DNA of 41,209 nucleotides from Candidatus Cloacimonetes bacterium 4572_55 (GTDB taxonomy: Bacteria > 4572-55), in the NCBI GenBank assembly GCA_002084765.1, contig NBMB01000055.1, forward strand, positions 1-41,209, in the 5' to 3' direction. The position numbers were made by a program, and so were the translations under genes. The notes below the pieces were generated by a model. That model was not told the origin of the DNA and made no database searches. It saw nothing but the letters and a program-made list of their open reading frames with translations. The stretch's first letter is position 1, and the number at the start of each line of letters is the position of its first letter. Positions 9,213 to 19,114 of the stretch are shown in pieces.

Positions 9213-9320
9213 TCACGTTCTCAATTGAATCCGCAATTTTTAAATTAGTATCCTGTTTTTCGAGTTCTCACGGATCTGAATTGTTTTGATTATTTTGATT
9301 ATTTTGGAAAGGACAAAATC

Positions 9321-10307
9321 GTGTCAAATATGACTTATAAAAAAATCAAATCGTTGTTGATTAAAGAGGAGCAGCGAGAGCGCGTGATGTACTGCGTGTT
9401 TAAGTGTTCGATTTCCGATCTTACCGTGGACTCTCACGCAACGATTCGCAAGGAACGGGAACGCGCCGGTAATCGAGTCGCCGATCGTGTCAAGCAGACG
9501 ACTCAGAGGAGCTTAATGTATAGTGTCCGACGCGCGCTTTCCCGAGTGGTAGGCGGGCTGTTAGGCTCCGGGATTGCCGGAAGAATCGGTCGGGAAGCGG
9601 TGCGAACCGCAATGTCCGAAGCGCAACGGAGCATACACCGCGGCGGAAGTTATAAATTTTCTAAAGAGGAGAAAAGAGCGGCTGTTGAGGAGGCTTTTCG
9701 TAAGGTAGCGAATCGATTTCTATGGGACAGTCGGCATAACCGCTGGATTTCCGCGCAGTTGGGCGAGGATGTGACGACCGATTTTGTGCGACAGATGGAA
9801 TCCTCGCCGATCCTTTGGAAATACGATCAGGGCGTTATGGCTCGAATGTTGGCGGAAATCACCAACGCAGACGGCATAATAAGCCAAGAGGAGAAAGAGT
9901 TTCTCTCTGGATTTTTTCCGTCGGAAGTAGGGACAGTGGATGAGCTATCGGAAAAACCGATCTTGTCAAGGGTCGAGCTGGAAGAGACCGCAAAAAACGA
10001 GAGCCGTGAGACAATGCTGATGGTGGCCTGGGCGCTGGCACTGACCGACGATCTGGATGTCGAAGAGGAAAATAGGCTGGCAGAGTATGAACAGGGGTTG
10101 GAGATTCCGGGGAAAAGGGCGAATGAAGTGAAAAAATTCGCTCGGGATTTTATCATCGACCGGGCGATCGACCACTTCTATTCCAAAGGTGCTTGGACCG
10201 CGGATAGCAAACAGCAGGTGTTGGAGTTGGCGGAGAAAATTGGCGTGGTCTCGGATGAAGCCGAGCGAATCGAGATCAAGTATCGGAAGCGGAGCGGCCT
10301 GGTATAG
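9321..10307 (+). CDS. TerB-like domain protein
   Basis: A 328-aa protein. Residues about 35-110 are basic with a glycine-rich hydrophobic patch (VVGGLLGSGIAGRIGREAV), which could touch membrane. Residues about 150-325 form two TerB/DjlA-type helical repeats: LAEITNADGIISQEEKEFL and WALALTDDLDVEEENRLAEY, the ADG...E pattern that binds divalent metal in TerB. TerB-like proteins occur in stress and membrane-associated systems; no other ter genes are present, so no tellurite role is claimed. It starts at GTG 9321 with AAAGGA and a 7-nt gap. It follows the Rpn-like gene by 108 bp, probably in one transcript. Its 3' end overlaps the convergent MFS gene by 32 bp. Confidence 0.75.
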   Translation: MSNMTYKKIKSLLIKEEQRERVMYCVFKCSISDLTVDSHATIRKERERAGNRVADRVKQTTQRSLMYSVRRALSRVVGGLLGSGIAGRIGREAVRTAMSEAQRSIHRGGSYKFSKEEKRAAVEEAFRKVANRFLWDSRHNRWISAQLGEDVTTDFVRQMESSPILWKYDQGVMARMLAEITNADGIISQEEKEFLSGFFPSEVGTVDELSEKPILSRVELEETAKNESRETMLMVAWALALTDDLDVEEENRLAEYEQGLEIPGKRANEVKKFARDFIIDRAIDHFYSKGAWTADSKQQVLELAEKIGVVSDEAERIEIKYRKRSGLV

Positions 10308-11496
10308 GAGTCTCCTGCTTTTCGTTTGATACATTTTCGGAACATCTCGGCGGAGTTATCTCGAAGTCGGTTGCGCGGATAAATTGCGCCGAGATAAGAG
10401 AAATTATACTCATTCCCGCTGCGGCTAAGAAGGGAATTCTGTAGTCGATAACCCATAGCAGCCCCCCGAGCGCGGGGATAATAACCGCGGCAATATGGTT
10501 GATGGTAAAACCGACTGCCATACTGGATGCCAGATCTTTCGGAGTGCTTATTTTTTGGAAATACGTGCGTATGCCGATCGTAAAATTAAAGAAAATGTGG
10601 TCTAAAATATAAAGAGCTGCAACTACTCTCTTAGAGCTGGTAAAAGCGTATCCACAAAAAATAAAGACCAGGCTGATATACTCCAATGACAACATTTTTC
10701 GCTCGCCAAATCGGATGATCGCCAGACCGATTAGAGGGCTGAGAAAATAGTTGATGATGTTATTGATCACAAACAGCGCGCTCACCTCCTGCACGCTATA
10801 TCCGAAGACCTTGACCATCAGAAATATGGCGAAAGCGACAAATATCTGGCGTCGAGTACCGGACATAAAAGTGAGGAGGTAAAAAAGCCAATATTTTTTG
10901 CGCAAAATCATTCGTTTATGCTGGGTGATTTTTCCAACTTTTGTCGGATCCTGCATAAATCCCCAAATCCCAATCACGACAATAGCTCCTCCAATAGTCA
11001 GGTATATAGATAGATAGCTCAAAAATGGAATCGCGGCAAAAATGAATATCCCGACAAAAATATTGGTTGCCGCAGCATAGCTACGCTGTTTACCAAATAC
11101 CCACGGAGAGCGATCTTCTGGAAAATATTGCAAGGTAAGCGATTGATTGATCGTCTCATAATAATGAAAACCGGTGCTCATAATCAGGGTTGTGACGATC
11201 AATCCGAGATACGACGGAAAGAATCCGGTCATTCCCACGCCCACGCCGGTAATAATGATGGCGAGAGCGGATAACCGATGCTCTTTGATAAAAAAAAGGA
11301 TAAATATGACCAATAATGCCAGAAAACCAGGGACTTCCCGAACCGATTGGATCATACCGATATGGTTGCCCTCAAGACCCACGGTTTCGACGGCAAAATT
11401 ATTGAAAAGTGTGCGCCAACCCTGCAGACCCACAGTCGAGGCGATTGTCAACATGATCAGAAATCGATACATGGGTTCTTGTTTGACAGCCTGCAT
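10276..11496 (-). CDS. MFS transporter
   Basis: About 406 aa with 12 predicted membrane helices, such as LALLVIFILFFI, IYLTIGGAIVVIGIW and AAVIIPALGGLLWVI. A loop at the centre (DPTKVGKITQHKRMILRKK) is the usual cytoplasmic link between two six-helix halves. The substrate is unknown. The ATG at 11496 puts nine residues before helix 1. A GTG at 11520 overlaps the thioesterase stop as GTGA and could be the real, translationally coupled start. It is co-directional with and directly downstream of the type II thioesterase, suggesting export of an acyl or peptide product or its precursor (inference). Confidence 0.85.
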   Translation of the reverse strand: MQAVKQEPMYRFLIMLTIASTVGLQGWRTLFNNFAVETVGLEGNHIGMIQSVREVPGFLALLVIFILFFIKEHRLSALAIIITGVGVGMTGFFPSYLGLIVTTLIMSTGFHYYETINQSLTLQYFPEDRSPWVFGKQRSYAAATNIFVGIFIFAAIPFLSYLSIYLTIGGAIVVIGIWGFMQDPTKVGKITQHKRMILRKKYWLFYLLTFMSGTRRQIFVAFAIFLMVKVFGYSVQEVSALFVINNIINYFLSPLIGLAIIRFGERKMLSLEYISLVFIFCGYAFTSSKRVVAALYILDHIFFNFTIGIRTYFQKISTPKDLASSMAVGFTINHIAAVIIPALGGLLWVIDYRIPFLAAAGMSIISLISAQFIRATDFEITPPRCSENVSNEKQETPIPGRSASDT

Positions 11497-11516
11497 ACGT
11501 TTTTTGTTTCCCGCTG

Positions 11517-12260
11517 TCACTTCATATCCAGGGAATCGGAAATCGATCTCAATAATTCGCTCTGGTGGCTCTGGATAAAAAAGTGGCCCCCAGGAAACAT
11601 CTGGATTTGAAATTTCTGAGAGGTGTGTCTGCTCCAACCGTGGCTAGAATCTCTGTCCGAAACCGGGTCGTCCTCCCCGCCATATACGGTAATCGGCACG
11701 TCCAGCAGCGGCTCCTCCGTATAGAGATAGCTTTCGTTCACGCTGAAATCTGCACGAAGGAGAGGCAGCAGCAACTCCATCAAGTCCCGATTCTCAAATA
11801 CCGCGTCGGGCGTGCCTTTCAGATTGCGCAGATGGTTCATAAATTCCCGGTCGCTAAGATGATGAATTCGTGGCTCGGAGCTCGGCATATCAGGTGCTTG
11901 TCTGCCAGAAACAAACAGATGGACCGGTAGAGGAAAAGAGTCTTGACGGCGGATATGCCGTATCAGTTCAAAGCCGACCAGCGCGCCGAGACTATGACCG
12001 AATATCGCATAGGGTCGGTCCAAATAGGGCGAAATCTCAGTGAATGACGCATGCAACAAGGCATGAGAAAGTCTAGTATAAGGAGGCTCATTCAGCCGAT
12101 TCTCTCGACCGGGCAACTGCACTGCGCACACTTCGATAGAGTCGGGCAGTTCTCTTTGCCAGGGTCGAAACGCCAAGCTTCCGCCTCCGGCAAAAGGGAA
12201 ACAAAACAGCCGGATTTCGGCTTTCGGATTTGGGTCGGGAAAAATAATCCATTTGCTCAC
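11517..12260 (-). CDS. type II thioesterase (alpha/beta hydrolase, GrsT/SrfAD-like)
   Basis: A 247-aa thioesterase. FCFPFAGGG near the N-terminus, the nucleophile elbow GHSLGA, the acid in GGEDDP and the histidine in PGGHFF give the full Ser-Asp-His triad of type II thioesterases, which release misprimed acyl groups from NRPS/PKS carrier proteins. I start it at GTG 12260, which has AAAGGA six bases upstream and gives the family-typical opening (V/M)SKWIIFPDPNP. An upstream ATG at 12305 would sit only about 4 nt from the predicted transcription start. No NRPS or PKS is in the window, so the partner carrier protein must lie elsewhere. Confidence 0.9.
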   Translation of the reverse strand: MSKWIIFPDPNPKAEIRLFCFPFAGGGSLAFRPWQRELPDSIEVCAVQLPGRENRLNEPPYTRLSHALLHASFTEISPYLDRPYAIFGHSLGALVGFELIRHIRRQDSFPLPVHLFVSGRQAPDMPSSEPRIHHLSDREFMNHLRNLKGTPDAVFENRDLMELLLPLLRADFSVNESYLYTEEPLLDVPITVYGGEDDPVSDRDSSHGWSRHTSQKFQIQMFPGGHFFIQSHQSELLRSISDSLDMK

Positions 12261-12315
12261 GGGGTATCCTTTATTCAAATTTTTAGCAATCAATTTTTTG
12301 TTCATACAGAGCAAT

Positions 12316-12344
12316 AAAATACAAAAATAAGGTCAACTTGTCAA
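12316..12344 (-). promoter_or_regulatory. sigma-70 promoter of the thioesterase-MFS pair
   Basis: On the minus strand, TTGACA (12339-12344) and TATTTT (12316-12321) are exactly 17 bp apart. The predicted start near 12309 gives a leader of about 49 nt to GTG 12260, which supports that start codon. Confidence 0.75.
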
Positions 12345-12376
12345 GAGCTTCGATTCTCCAATTAAAGGAAACGTAT

Positions 12377-12415
12377 AAAAAAAAACGAGCGCGGATGCTG
12401 ATCTCCACGCCCGTT
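12377..12415 (-). terminator. minus-strand rho-independent terminator with no gene in front
   Basis: Stem 12384-12395 with 12404-12415 and an 8-nt loop. On minus-strand RNA all 12 pairs form (two as G-U wobble) and a run of nine U follows. On plus-strand RNA the wobbles become C-A mismatches and no U-run follows, so the element works in the minus direction. No minus-strand gene lies directly upstream. Confidence 0.75.
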
Positions 12416-12549
12416 TGTCCGAGACTTTAAGTTTTTTTTTATTAGCTACATCGTCTGGACATGTGAAAAATGAGCTTGTGTAGAGTTCAAAATATTGATT
12501 AAGTTTATAGCTCTTATATGACCCTTAAAAGGGAGAAAAAGGAAAAACA

Positions 12550-14970
12550 ATGCGAAAAAAGAAAATTTTGTTAGTTGACGACGACGCTCTCACCCTCGAA
12601 TTTTTTTGCAAGTATTTTACGCGTGAGGGCTTCCATGTCATCACTGTCATGGATGGAAAGGAGGCGATCTCAAAGCTCCAGAGCGACTATTTTGACTTGA
12701 TAGTCACCGATCTTATCATACCAGATGTGGACGGATTGGCTGTGCTTCAGGCGGCGAAAAAACAAAATCCAGAGGTAATCGTGATCATTCTGACCGGATA
12801 TGGGGACATAAGTTCAGCGATTGAAGCCCTCCGCTTGGGAGCGGACGACTATCTTCTTAAACCGTGCGACACGGAAGAGTTGCTGCTGCGATCCCAGCGA
12901 TGTTTTGAGAAGCAGATGGCGCGCAGCTTGCATCTGCACTTTCTTGAGAATATGGCGAGAATCGACCGTGTGATCCGGCAGGAGACCGATGTGGAACAGA
13001 TGATGTCCGATTTTTTACAAGCCACGCTTGAGATTTTCGAGGCGGATCGCGCCTGGCTACTCTATCCGTGCGATCCAGATGCAGAGTCATGGAGCGTGCC
13101 GATGGAGCGCACACGCCCAGAGTTCCCGGGCGCGCTCGCTCTTGGGGAGGACATCCCAATGCTTTCAGAAGTCAGAAATGTGTTTCGTAAAGTTCTGGAA
13201 AAAAACGACGTGGTCACCCTCAATTTTCAAGACCCCGACTCGCTAAAGCAGACAGACAAGCGATTTTTCACTTTGTCCCAGATGCACACGGTTGTGCATA
13301 CACGAACAGACAAACCTTGGGTGTTCGGCGTCCACCAATGTTCCCATTGTCGCGACTGGACAGACGACGAGAAGAATTTGTTTCGAGAGATCGGACGGCG
13401 GCTCGGCGATGGGCTGAGCAGTTTGCTTCTTTTTCGAAATCTGGAAGAAAATGAAGCAAATTTGCGCGCTTTCATGGAAAATGCGAGAGGATTTGGCGTT
13501 TATTGCGTCGAAATCGCCGAAGATCAGCCATACGGAACCCAAACTGTTTTTTTCAGCCCTTCCATAAAGGAGATACTGGGCATCGAAAATCCCAAAGAGA
13601 ACGCGAACTGGTTCGAGCATATTCACTCGGATGATCTGGATCGTGTGACAGCCTCTCACCATGAGTCTCGGATAACCGGAAAAGTGTTTGACGAAACTTT
13701 TTTGACGTATAATATCTGGAAACAGGAATGGCGCTGGCTTCGCGCGATATCTTCGCCGGTCAAATCCGCTGACGGAATTTTTGCACGTTTTAACGGACTC
13801 CTTGTGGATATCACCGAGCGTAAGCGCGCCGAGGAGGCGTTGCGAGCGAGTGAAGAGAACCTCCGCATTACGCTGAACTCTATTGGCGATGCGGTGATCG
13901 CCACGGATAAGGGCGGCAATATTACGGGTCTGAATCCCGTGGCGGAGAGCCTGACTGGATGGTCGGCAGGGGACGCAATGGGAAAGCCGCTGCAGGAAGT
14001 ATTCCATATCGTCAACGAGCATACCCGAATTCCAATGGTAAATCCGGTTCAAAAGATTCTGAGAGATAAAAAAATCATAGGACTTGCGAATCATACAACG
14101 CTTATCGCTAAAAATGGCTCTGAGTATCATATCTCGGACTCGGGCGCTCCGATCCTGGATCGTCACGGAGAACTTTTCGGGGTGGTTCTTGTGTTTCGGG
14201 ATGTGAGCGAGAGCCGCAAACTGGAGCAGGCAAAGATTAATTTTATCAATGCGATCAGCCACGAATTGCGCACCCCTCTGACGCCGATTTTAGGATATGC
14301 GGAAATCATGTCCGAGATGGATTTCCCGTTTGAAAAACGCAAGCGCATGCTGCAAGAGATTACCAAATCGGTTCAGCGCGAGCAAGAATTGGTGGACGAA
14401 TTGCTGGCTGTTGCCCGACTGCAAAGCAGACAAGAGCGGTATTCCTTTGTGGAGCTCAGCGCGGATGATTTATTTAAAAATATCTTTTACCATAGCCATA
14501 CTCTGGTCAAACAAACGATAAAAGAACGCTATCACTCGGAAGATTTCAACTATACCGCCCACATATCGGATGATCTTAAATTCGTTACTGTCGAGGTCGA
14601 TCCCGATCGAATTCAACATATCTTGGAAAACCTGCTGACAAACGCTATCAAATATTCCCCGTCGAACCGCCTGTGGATCGAATGTCGGGCAGAACTAAAC
14701 GGAGAATGGGTGGCGATCTCTGTGCGAGATCGGGGGCGCGGCATTCCCAAGAGTGAGCAGATGGATATTTTCAAATCTTTTTATCAGATACGAACCGGAG
14801 GCAACGATGTTTCTGACGGAATTGGTCAGGGGTTGACGTTGGTCAAGCTTTATGTAGAGGCTCACGGTGGCGCCATAACGGTCGAGAGCGAGCTGAATCA
14901 CGGCAGCCTGTTTACCTTTACCCTGCCGATAAAAAAAAACCAGACCCTAAACGTTTCTGAAAACCCTTAG
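12550..14970 (+). CDS. REC-GAF-PAS-PAS histidine kinase (first of two close paralogs)
   Basis: 806 aa, soluble. A receiver domain at 1-120 (D10-D12 acidic pocket, phospho-acceptor D54) is followed by a GAF-like domain (about 135-300, with GVHQCSHCRDWT). Then come PAS domains at about 305-425 and 432-555, HisKA with H571 (AISHELRTPLTP) and HATPase_c at about 670-798 (N-box ENLLTNAIKYS, G1 DRGRG, G2 GIGQGLTL). An N-terminal receiver suggests it is itself controlled by another kinase. The final 430 residues are nearly the same as those of the kinase at 20303. The ATG is preceded by GGGAGAAAAAGG. A MITE-like element starts immediately after the stop, and its 4-bp target duplication TTAG includes the stop codon. 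Confidence 0.93.
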   Translation: MRKKKILLVDDDALTLEFFCKYFTREGFHVITVMDGKEAISKLQSDYFDLIVTDLIIPDVDGLAVLQAAKKQNPEVIVIILTGYGDISSAIEALRLGADDYLLKPCDTEELLLRSQRCFEKQMARSLHLHFLENMARIDRVIRQETDVEQMMSDFLQATLEIFEADRAWLLYPCDPDAESWSVPMERTRPEFPGALALGEDIPMLSEVRNVFRKVLEKNDVVTLNFQDPDSLKQTDKRFFTLSQMHTVVHTRTDKPWVFGVHQCSHCRDWTDDEKNLFREIGRRLGDGLSSLLLFRNLEENEANLRAFMENARGFGVYCVEIAEDQPYGTQTVFFSPSIKEILGIENPKENANWFEHIHSDDLDRVTASHHESRITGKVFDETFLTYNIWKQEWRWLRAISSPVKSADGIFARFNGLLVDITERKRAEEALRASEENLRITLNSIGDAVIATDKGGNITGLNPVAESLTGWSAGDAMGKPLQEVFHIVNEHTRIPMVNPVQKILRDKKIIGLANHTTLIAKNGSEYHISDSGAPILDRHGELFGVVLVFRDVSESRKLEQAKINFINAISHELRTPLTPILGYAEIMSEMDFPFEKRKRMLQEITKSVQREQELVDELLAVARLQSRQERYSFVELSADDLFKNIFYHSHTLVKQTIKERYHSEDFNYTAHISDDLKFVTVEVDPDRIQHILENLLTNAIKYSPSNRLWIECRAELNGEWVAISVRDRGRGIPKSEQMDIFKSFYQIRTGGNDVSDGIGQGLTLVKLYVEAHGGAITVESELNHGSLFTFTLPIKKNQTLNVSENP

Positions 14971-15275
14971 CCTGCATTATTCATAATCCTCGGGGAACCA
15001 GAGGTCTCAGATGTTTGATATTTAATGGGTTAGATTCGATTTCTAACGACATTTCCAAGAGAACTCAGTTTTTATGAGAATTTCAGAACCCTTATTTGGG
15101 CTGACTCTGCGACTCTCTGTGACTCTGTTGCGAATATAGTGAAATGCGCGCAAAAGCTCGGTTTTCCTGAAGAAAATTTGGCAAAAAAGATATAATTCTT
15201 TAAATTATCAATTCTTAATCTGCGATAATCTGCGTAATCTGCGGATCGATTATCCGTGATGACGAATAATCCAGG
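14971..15275 (+). mobile_element. MITE-like element, copy A (longest, 305 bp)
   Basis: Bounded by CCTGCATTATTCATAATC and, inverted at the right, CCTGGATTATTCGTCATC (15 of 18 identical). TTAG directly repeats on both sides (14967-14970 and 15276-15279), consistent with a 4-bp target-site duplication. There is no ORF. It contains a TATAAT at 15191-15196 and tandem TAATCTGCG words near its right end. It fills nearly the whole 345-bp gap before the next kinase. Confidence 0.85.
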
Positions 15276-15315
15276 TTAGGGTCTTTGGATTAAGAGGAGG
15301 AGAATAAAAGGAAAA

Positions 15316-18300
15316 ATGAATCTAAAAATTAGCTTGAGAAGGAAAATATTCATCCGCAGTGCTACGCTGAGTCTGTTTTTGATAGCCCTGATTGTGACGA
15401 ACCACACGATCCACGTCAAGAATTACCACCATCGCCAGATGGATGGGCGATATGCCATTGAAATCGTTACTTGGGCTGTAGGTCTGGAGCGCTTATTGCC
15501 CTCCGATAATCAGGAGGGTGTAGAAAAGTTGCTCAAGTCTGTAGTCGAGATCGACGACTGCGTGAGTTATGCCTTTATCGAGTGGAGAGATCAGCCTGAT
15601 ACCCAGACATTACCAGATCGCGTCCCTCGAACAATTCTTGGACGATCCGCGTCGCCGATCCCAAATGAATGCTATTTTCAGGACGAAAACGGCGAGAATC
15701 TCCATAATTTTTTCGTACAGATCGGCGATACAGAAGCGACGCTCCATATTAGTCATTCTACCGACAAAATGGATAGCTCGGTTATGTCCTTGTTGGCGAG
15801 GGTTATCGCGATTGCCGCAATCTCATCTCTTTTGGCTGTACTCCTCTCCATGATGATCGCCCACTGGACAACCCGCGAAGTCAACAGCGCGACTGCCGCA
15901 TTACTTGATAGTGAGACGCGTTGGGAATTTGCCGTTGATGGCAGCGGGTTAGGGCTTTGGGACTGGAATATTCAAACAGATGAGGTGTTTTTCTCAAAAC
16001 AATGGAAAAAAATGCTGGGATTTGAGGAGGACGAAATCTCCGGCAATCCGGAAGAGTGGGATAAAAGAGTGCATCTTGATGATAAATCAAAATATTATGA
16101 GGATATACATAAGCATATAGAAGGAAAAACTGAAATCTACTTAAACGAGCATCGGGTATTGTGCAAGAATAACGCTTATAAATGGGTATTAGACAGAGGC
16201 AAGGTTGTTTCCTGGACAGAAGATGGAAAGCCTTTAAAAATGATCGGCACACATACAGATATCACGGAGCGCAAGCATGCCGAGAAATCCCTCAAGGAAA
16301 ACGAGATAAAACTTCGGAATATTTTTGAGAACAGCACAAATCTTTTTTATTCCCATACGACCGAGCATATCCTTACTTATCTAAGTCCGCAAGTGAAAGA
16401 TATCCTCGGATATACACAAGAAGAGGCAATAGTTAACTGGACAAAACTTACTTCGGATAATCCTATAAATGAAATTGGATTTAAACATACTTTAAAAGCA
16501 ATAGAAACAGGACAACGCCAGCCTCCTTATGAACTGGAATTGCTTCACAAAAACGGAAAAAAGGTTTCGGTTGAAATTTGTGAAGCACCGGTCGTTATTA
16601 ATGGAAAAACTGTCTCAATAGTCGGCTCGACCACTGATATCACCGAGCGCAAACAGGCGGCGGCGGCACTGCTGGAGAGCGAATCTATGCTGGCTTATGC
16701 TCAGAAAATCGCTCATCTGGGTCATTGGGAGCGCGACCTCATGAGCGGTGAGACAAAATGGTCTGACGAAACTTTCCGAATCTTCGGACTTGACCCCCAG
16801 GCGTTCACCCCGAGCTTTGAGAGCTATGTGGAACGCGTGCATCCGGATGATCTGCCCTTAGTCCTGCAACACATGCAGGAATTTCAAAATGCTGAAATCG
16901 ACGAAGTCAAAAATGACATCCGGATCATTCTTCCGGATGGATCGACTCGGTTTATTCAAAATCAAGCCCAGATTTTTTCTGACGACAAGAGGAATTCGAC
17001 TAAATTGGTGGGAATTATACTCGATATCACGGAGCGCAAACAGGCAGAGGATGCGTTACGAAAAAGCGAGGAAAAATATCGTCTTTTGACGGAATCTATG
17101 AAAGATGTGATTATCCGGTTCTCTATATCCGGAGAAATATTATATGTAAGTCCGGTTATTAAAGAATTTGGCGGGTACGATCCGGAAAGCGAAACTGGGA
17201 GTCATATATCAAAATACTTTGAGAAAAAAGGAGATGTTATACGAGCTATGGAACTGATTTCTAAAGCGGTAATAACCTGGAATAGTGGAAGATTTGAATT
17301 TTTATTTAAACCAAAGAATAAGAAACCATTCCCTGTTGAACATACCTATATTCCCATATCAGAAAGCAATAAAGTGACCGAAATCCAAATTGTATTACGC
17401 GACATCTCCGAGCGCAAGCAAGCGGAAGAGATGCTACAAAAAAGTGAAGCCCGAAACCGGGCACTACTGAACGCCATTCCCGACACGATTGCTGTTCTGA
17501 ACAAAGACGGCGTCTTTCTGGAGTATCGACCGGAAAAAAACGCGCGGCTCTACTTGCCGGAGGAGGAGTATATTGGCAAAAGTGTCGAAGAAATTCTCCC
17601 GTTACATATTGCCAAAAAAAGCCTGTCCATTATTCAACAGACATTAGAAACAGGAGAGGTTCAGAAAGTGAGCTATCAATTGCAATTCCCGGGTGAAGAT
17701 TCTCCCCGAGTTTTTTATTCTCGCGCATCCCCCTGCGGCGTGGATCAGGTTCTGTTCCTGACACAAGACATCACAGATCGGGCACTTATGGAGAGGGAGC
17801 TAAAAGTCGCTAAAAACGCCGCAGAAAACGCCAATCGCGCCAAGAGTCTCTTTTTGGCAAATATGACCCATGAACTGCGCACCCCGCTTAACGCTATTTT
17901 GGGATATGCCCAAATTTTTCTTCTGGATAAAAATCTGATGATACAATACGAAAAACATGTCCAGGCAATGTATCACAGCGGGGAACATCTCCTGGAAATG
18001 ATTAATGAAATTTTAGATTTTTCTAAAATTGAGGCAGGAAAAATGGAGCTGTCGCCCGTTCATTTCGATCTATTCGGTTCTCTGGAATCTCTTGTCGAAA
18101 TGATCCAGGTTCAGGCTGAGCAAAAAAATATCTCTTTTGTGTATGAAGCGGCACCTGATTTGCCGGGAGGCGTTATAGGAGACAATCGACTTTTGCACCA
18201 GGTGTTGGTGAATCTGCTCTGCAATGCGGTCAAGTTTACTATCGCGGGCCAGGTCTTATTCCGTGTGAATTATCATAACGAAATAGCTCGTTTTACAGTG

Positions 18301-18492
18301 CAGGACACAGGTATCGGGGTTTCTCCCGAAAAATTAGAAACAATTTTTGAGCCGTTTTTTCAGGTAAGAGGCCAGCTTGAAGAAGTTCGAGGAACCGGAC
18401 TGGGTCTCTCCATCAGCCAAAAATTTGTTCGATTGATGAGCAGCGAGTTGCATGTGGTGTTGAAGATGATCGGGAAAACCGCGGTGTTTTGA
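15316..18492 (+). pseudogene. membrane multi-PAS hybrid histidine kinase, broken at the kinase-receiver junction
   Basis: 1058 aa. TM1 is at about 15-32, an extracytoplasmic sensor follows to about 155, and TM2 is at about 158-184. Five PAS units end near residues 317, 442, 571, 696 and 818, each closed by a DIT/DIS-ERK-type linker. HisKA has H852 (NMTHELRTPLNA). HATPase_c has LVNLLCNAVKFT, DTGIG, EPFFQV and GTGLGLSIS. After MSSELHV the normal last strands are missing: the frame runs into an unrelated 10-residue tail and stops, while the receiver domain continues in another frame. This looks like a deletion that removed the end of the ATPase domain and the start of the receiver. The kinase core motifs remain, so residual activity is possible. 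Confidence 0.85.
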
Positions 18493-19070
18493 GATTGATT
18501 CTTATGCGAGTTGGCTTTGACGTTGCAGAAGCGGCAGACGGTCGTCAAGCAATAGAAAAAGCGGTTGGGTTTATGCCGGACCTCATCTTTATGGATTTTG
18601 TGATGCCCGGTCAGGATGGTCTTGCAACGACCAGACAGCTTCGGCAGATTCCTACGTGTAAGAAGATCGTTGTGATCATGATTTCTGCGGATAATCACGT
18701 CGATTTCCGCAAAAAAAGTTTAAACGCCGGATGTGACGATTTTATTGGAAAGCCCTTTCAAATAGATGATATCTTCGATCGGTTGCATGTACATTTAGGG
18801 CTTGAATGGATTTACGAAGAAGCACTGGATACTGATTCGGCCGGATCGCCGGAAGCAGCGTCGGTCGAATTTCCACATCGGTCTGAATTGGAGGCTTTAT
18901 TTGAGTTCGCCAGATTGGGAGAGATAACCGAAATCGAATCCTGTATGAATAGAATTAAAGCGCAAGATAAAAAATATTTGCATTTTCTCATGAGGATTGA
19001 GAATTTTTTGAGCACGTATCAATTCGAAAAAATTATGGATTTTATTAAACCTAAAATTTTTGATAATTAA
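18447..19070 (+). pseudogene. receiver domain and tail cut off from the preceding hybrid kinase
   Basis: In this frame the sequence reads VEDDRENRGVLRLILMRVGF, the normal start of a receiver, then FMDFVMPGQDG with the phospho-acceptor Asp and later FIGKPF with the conserved Lys. A helical tail follows (LEALFEFARLGEITEIES...), typical of hybrid kinases. The only available starts are TTG 18489, which overlaps the kinase stop as TTTTGA, or ATG 18504. Both fall after the acidic pair VEDD, so a separately translated product would lack part of the phosphorylation site. It is most simply the displaced C-terminus of the kinase at 15316. Confidence 0.75.
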
Positions 19071-19114
19071 TCCATTGAAGTCGTTTGATTTAGTTGCCTA
19101 ACAGGAGTAAAATA

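Noticed and set aside
12261-12314. Leaderless start of the thioesterase at ATG 12305 or TTG 12314
   Set aside because: GTG 12260 has a well-placed AAAGGA and the family-typical N-terminus.
13243-14262. Long minus-strand ORF (339 codons) inside the first kinase
   Set aside because: It is the antisense shadow of a kinase with clear domains, lacks a ribosome-binding site and has no recognisable motif.
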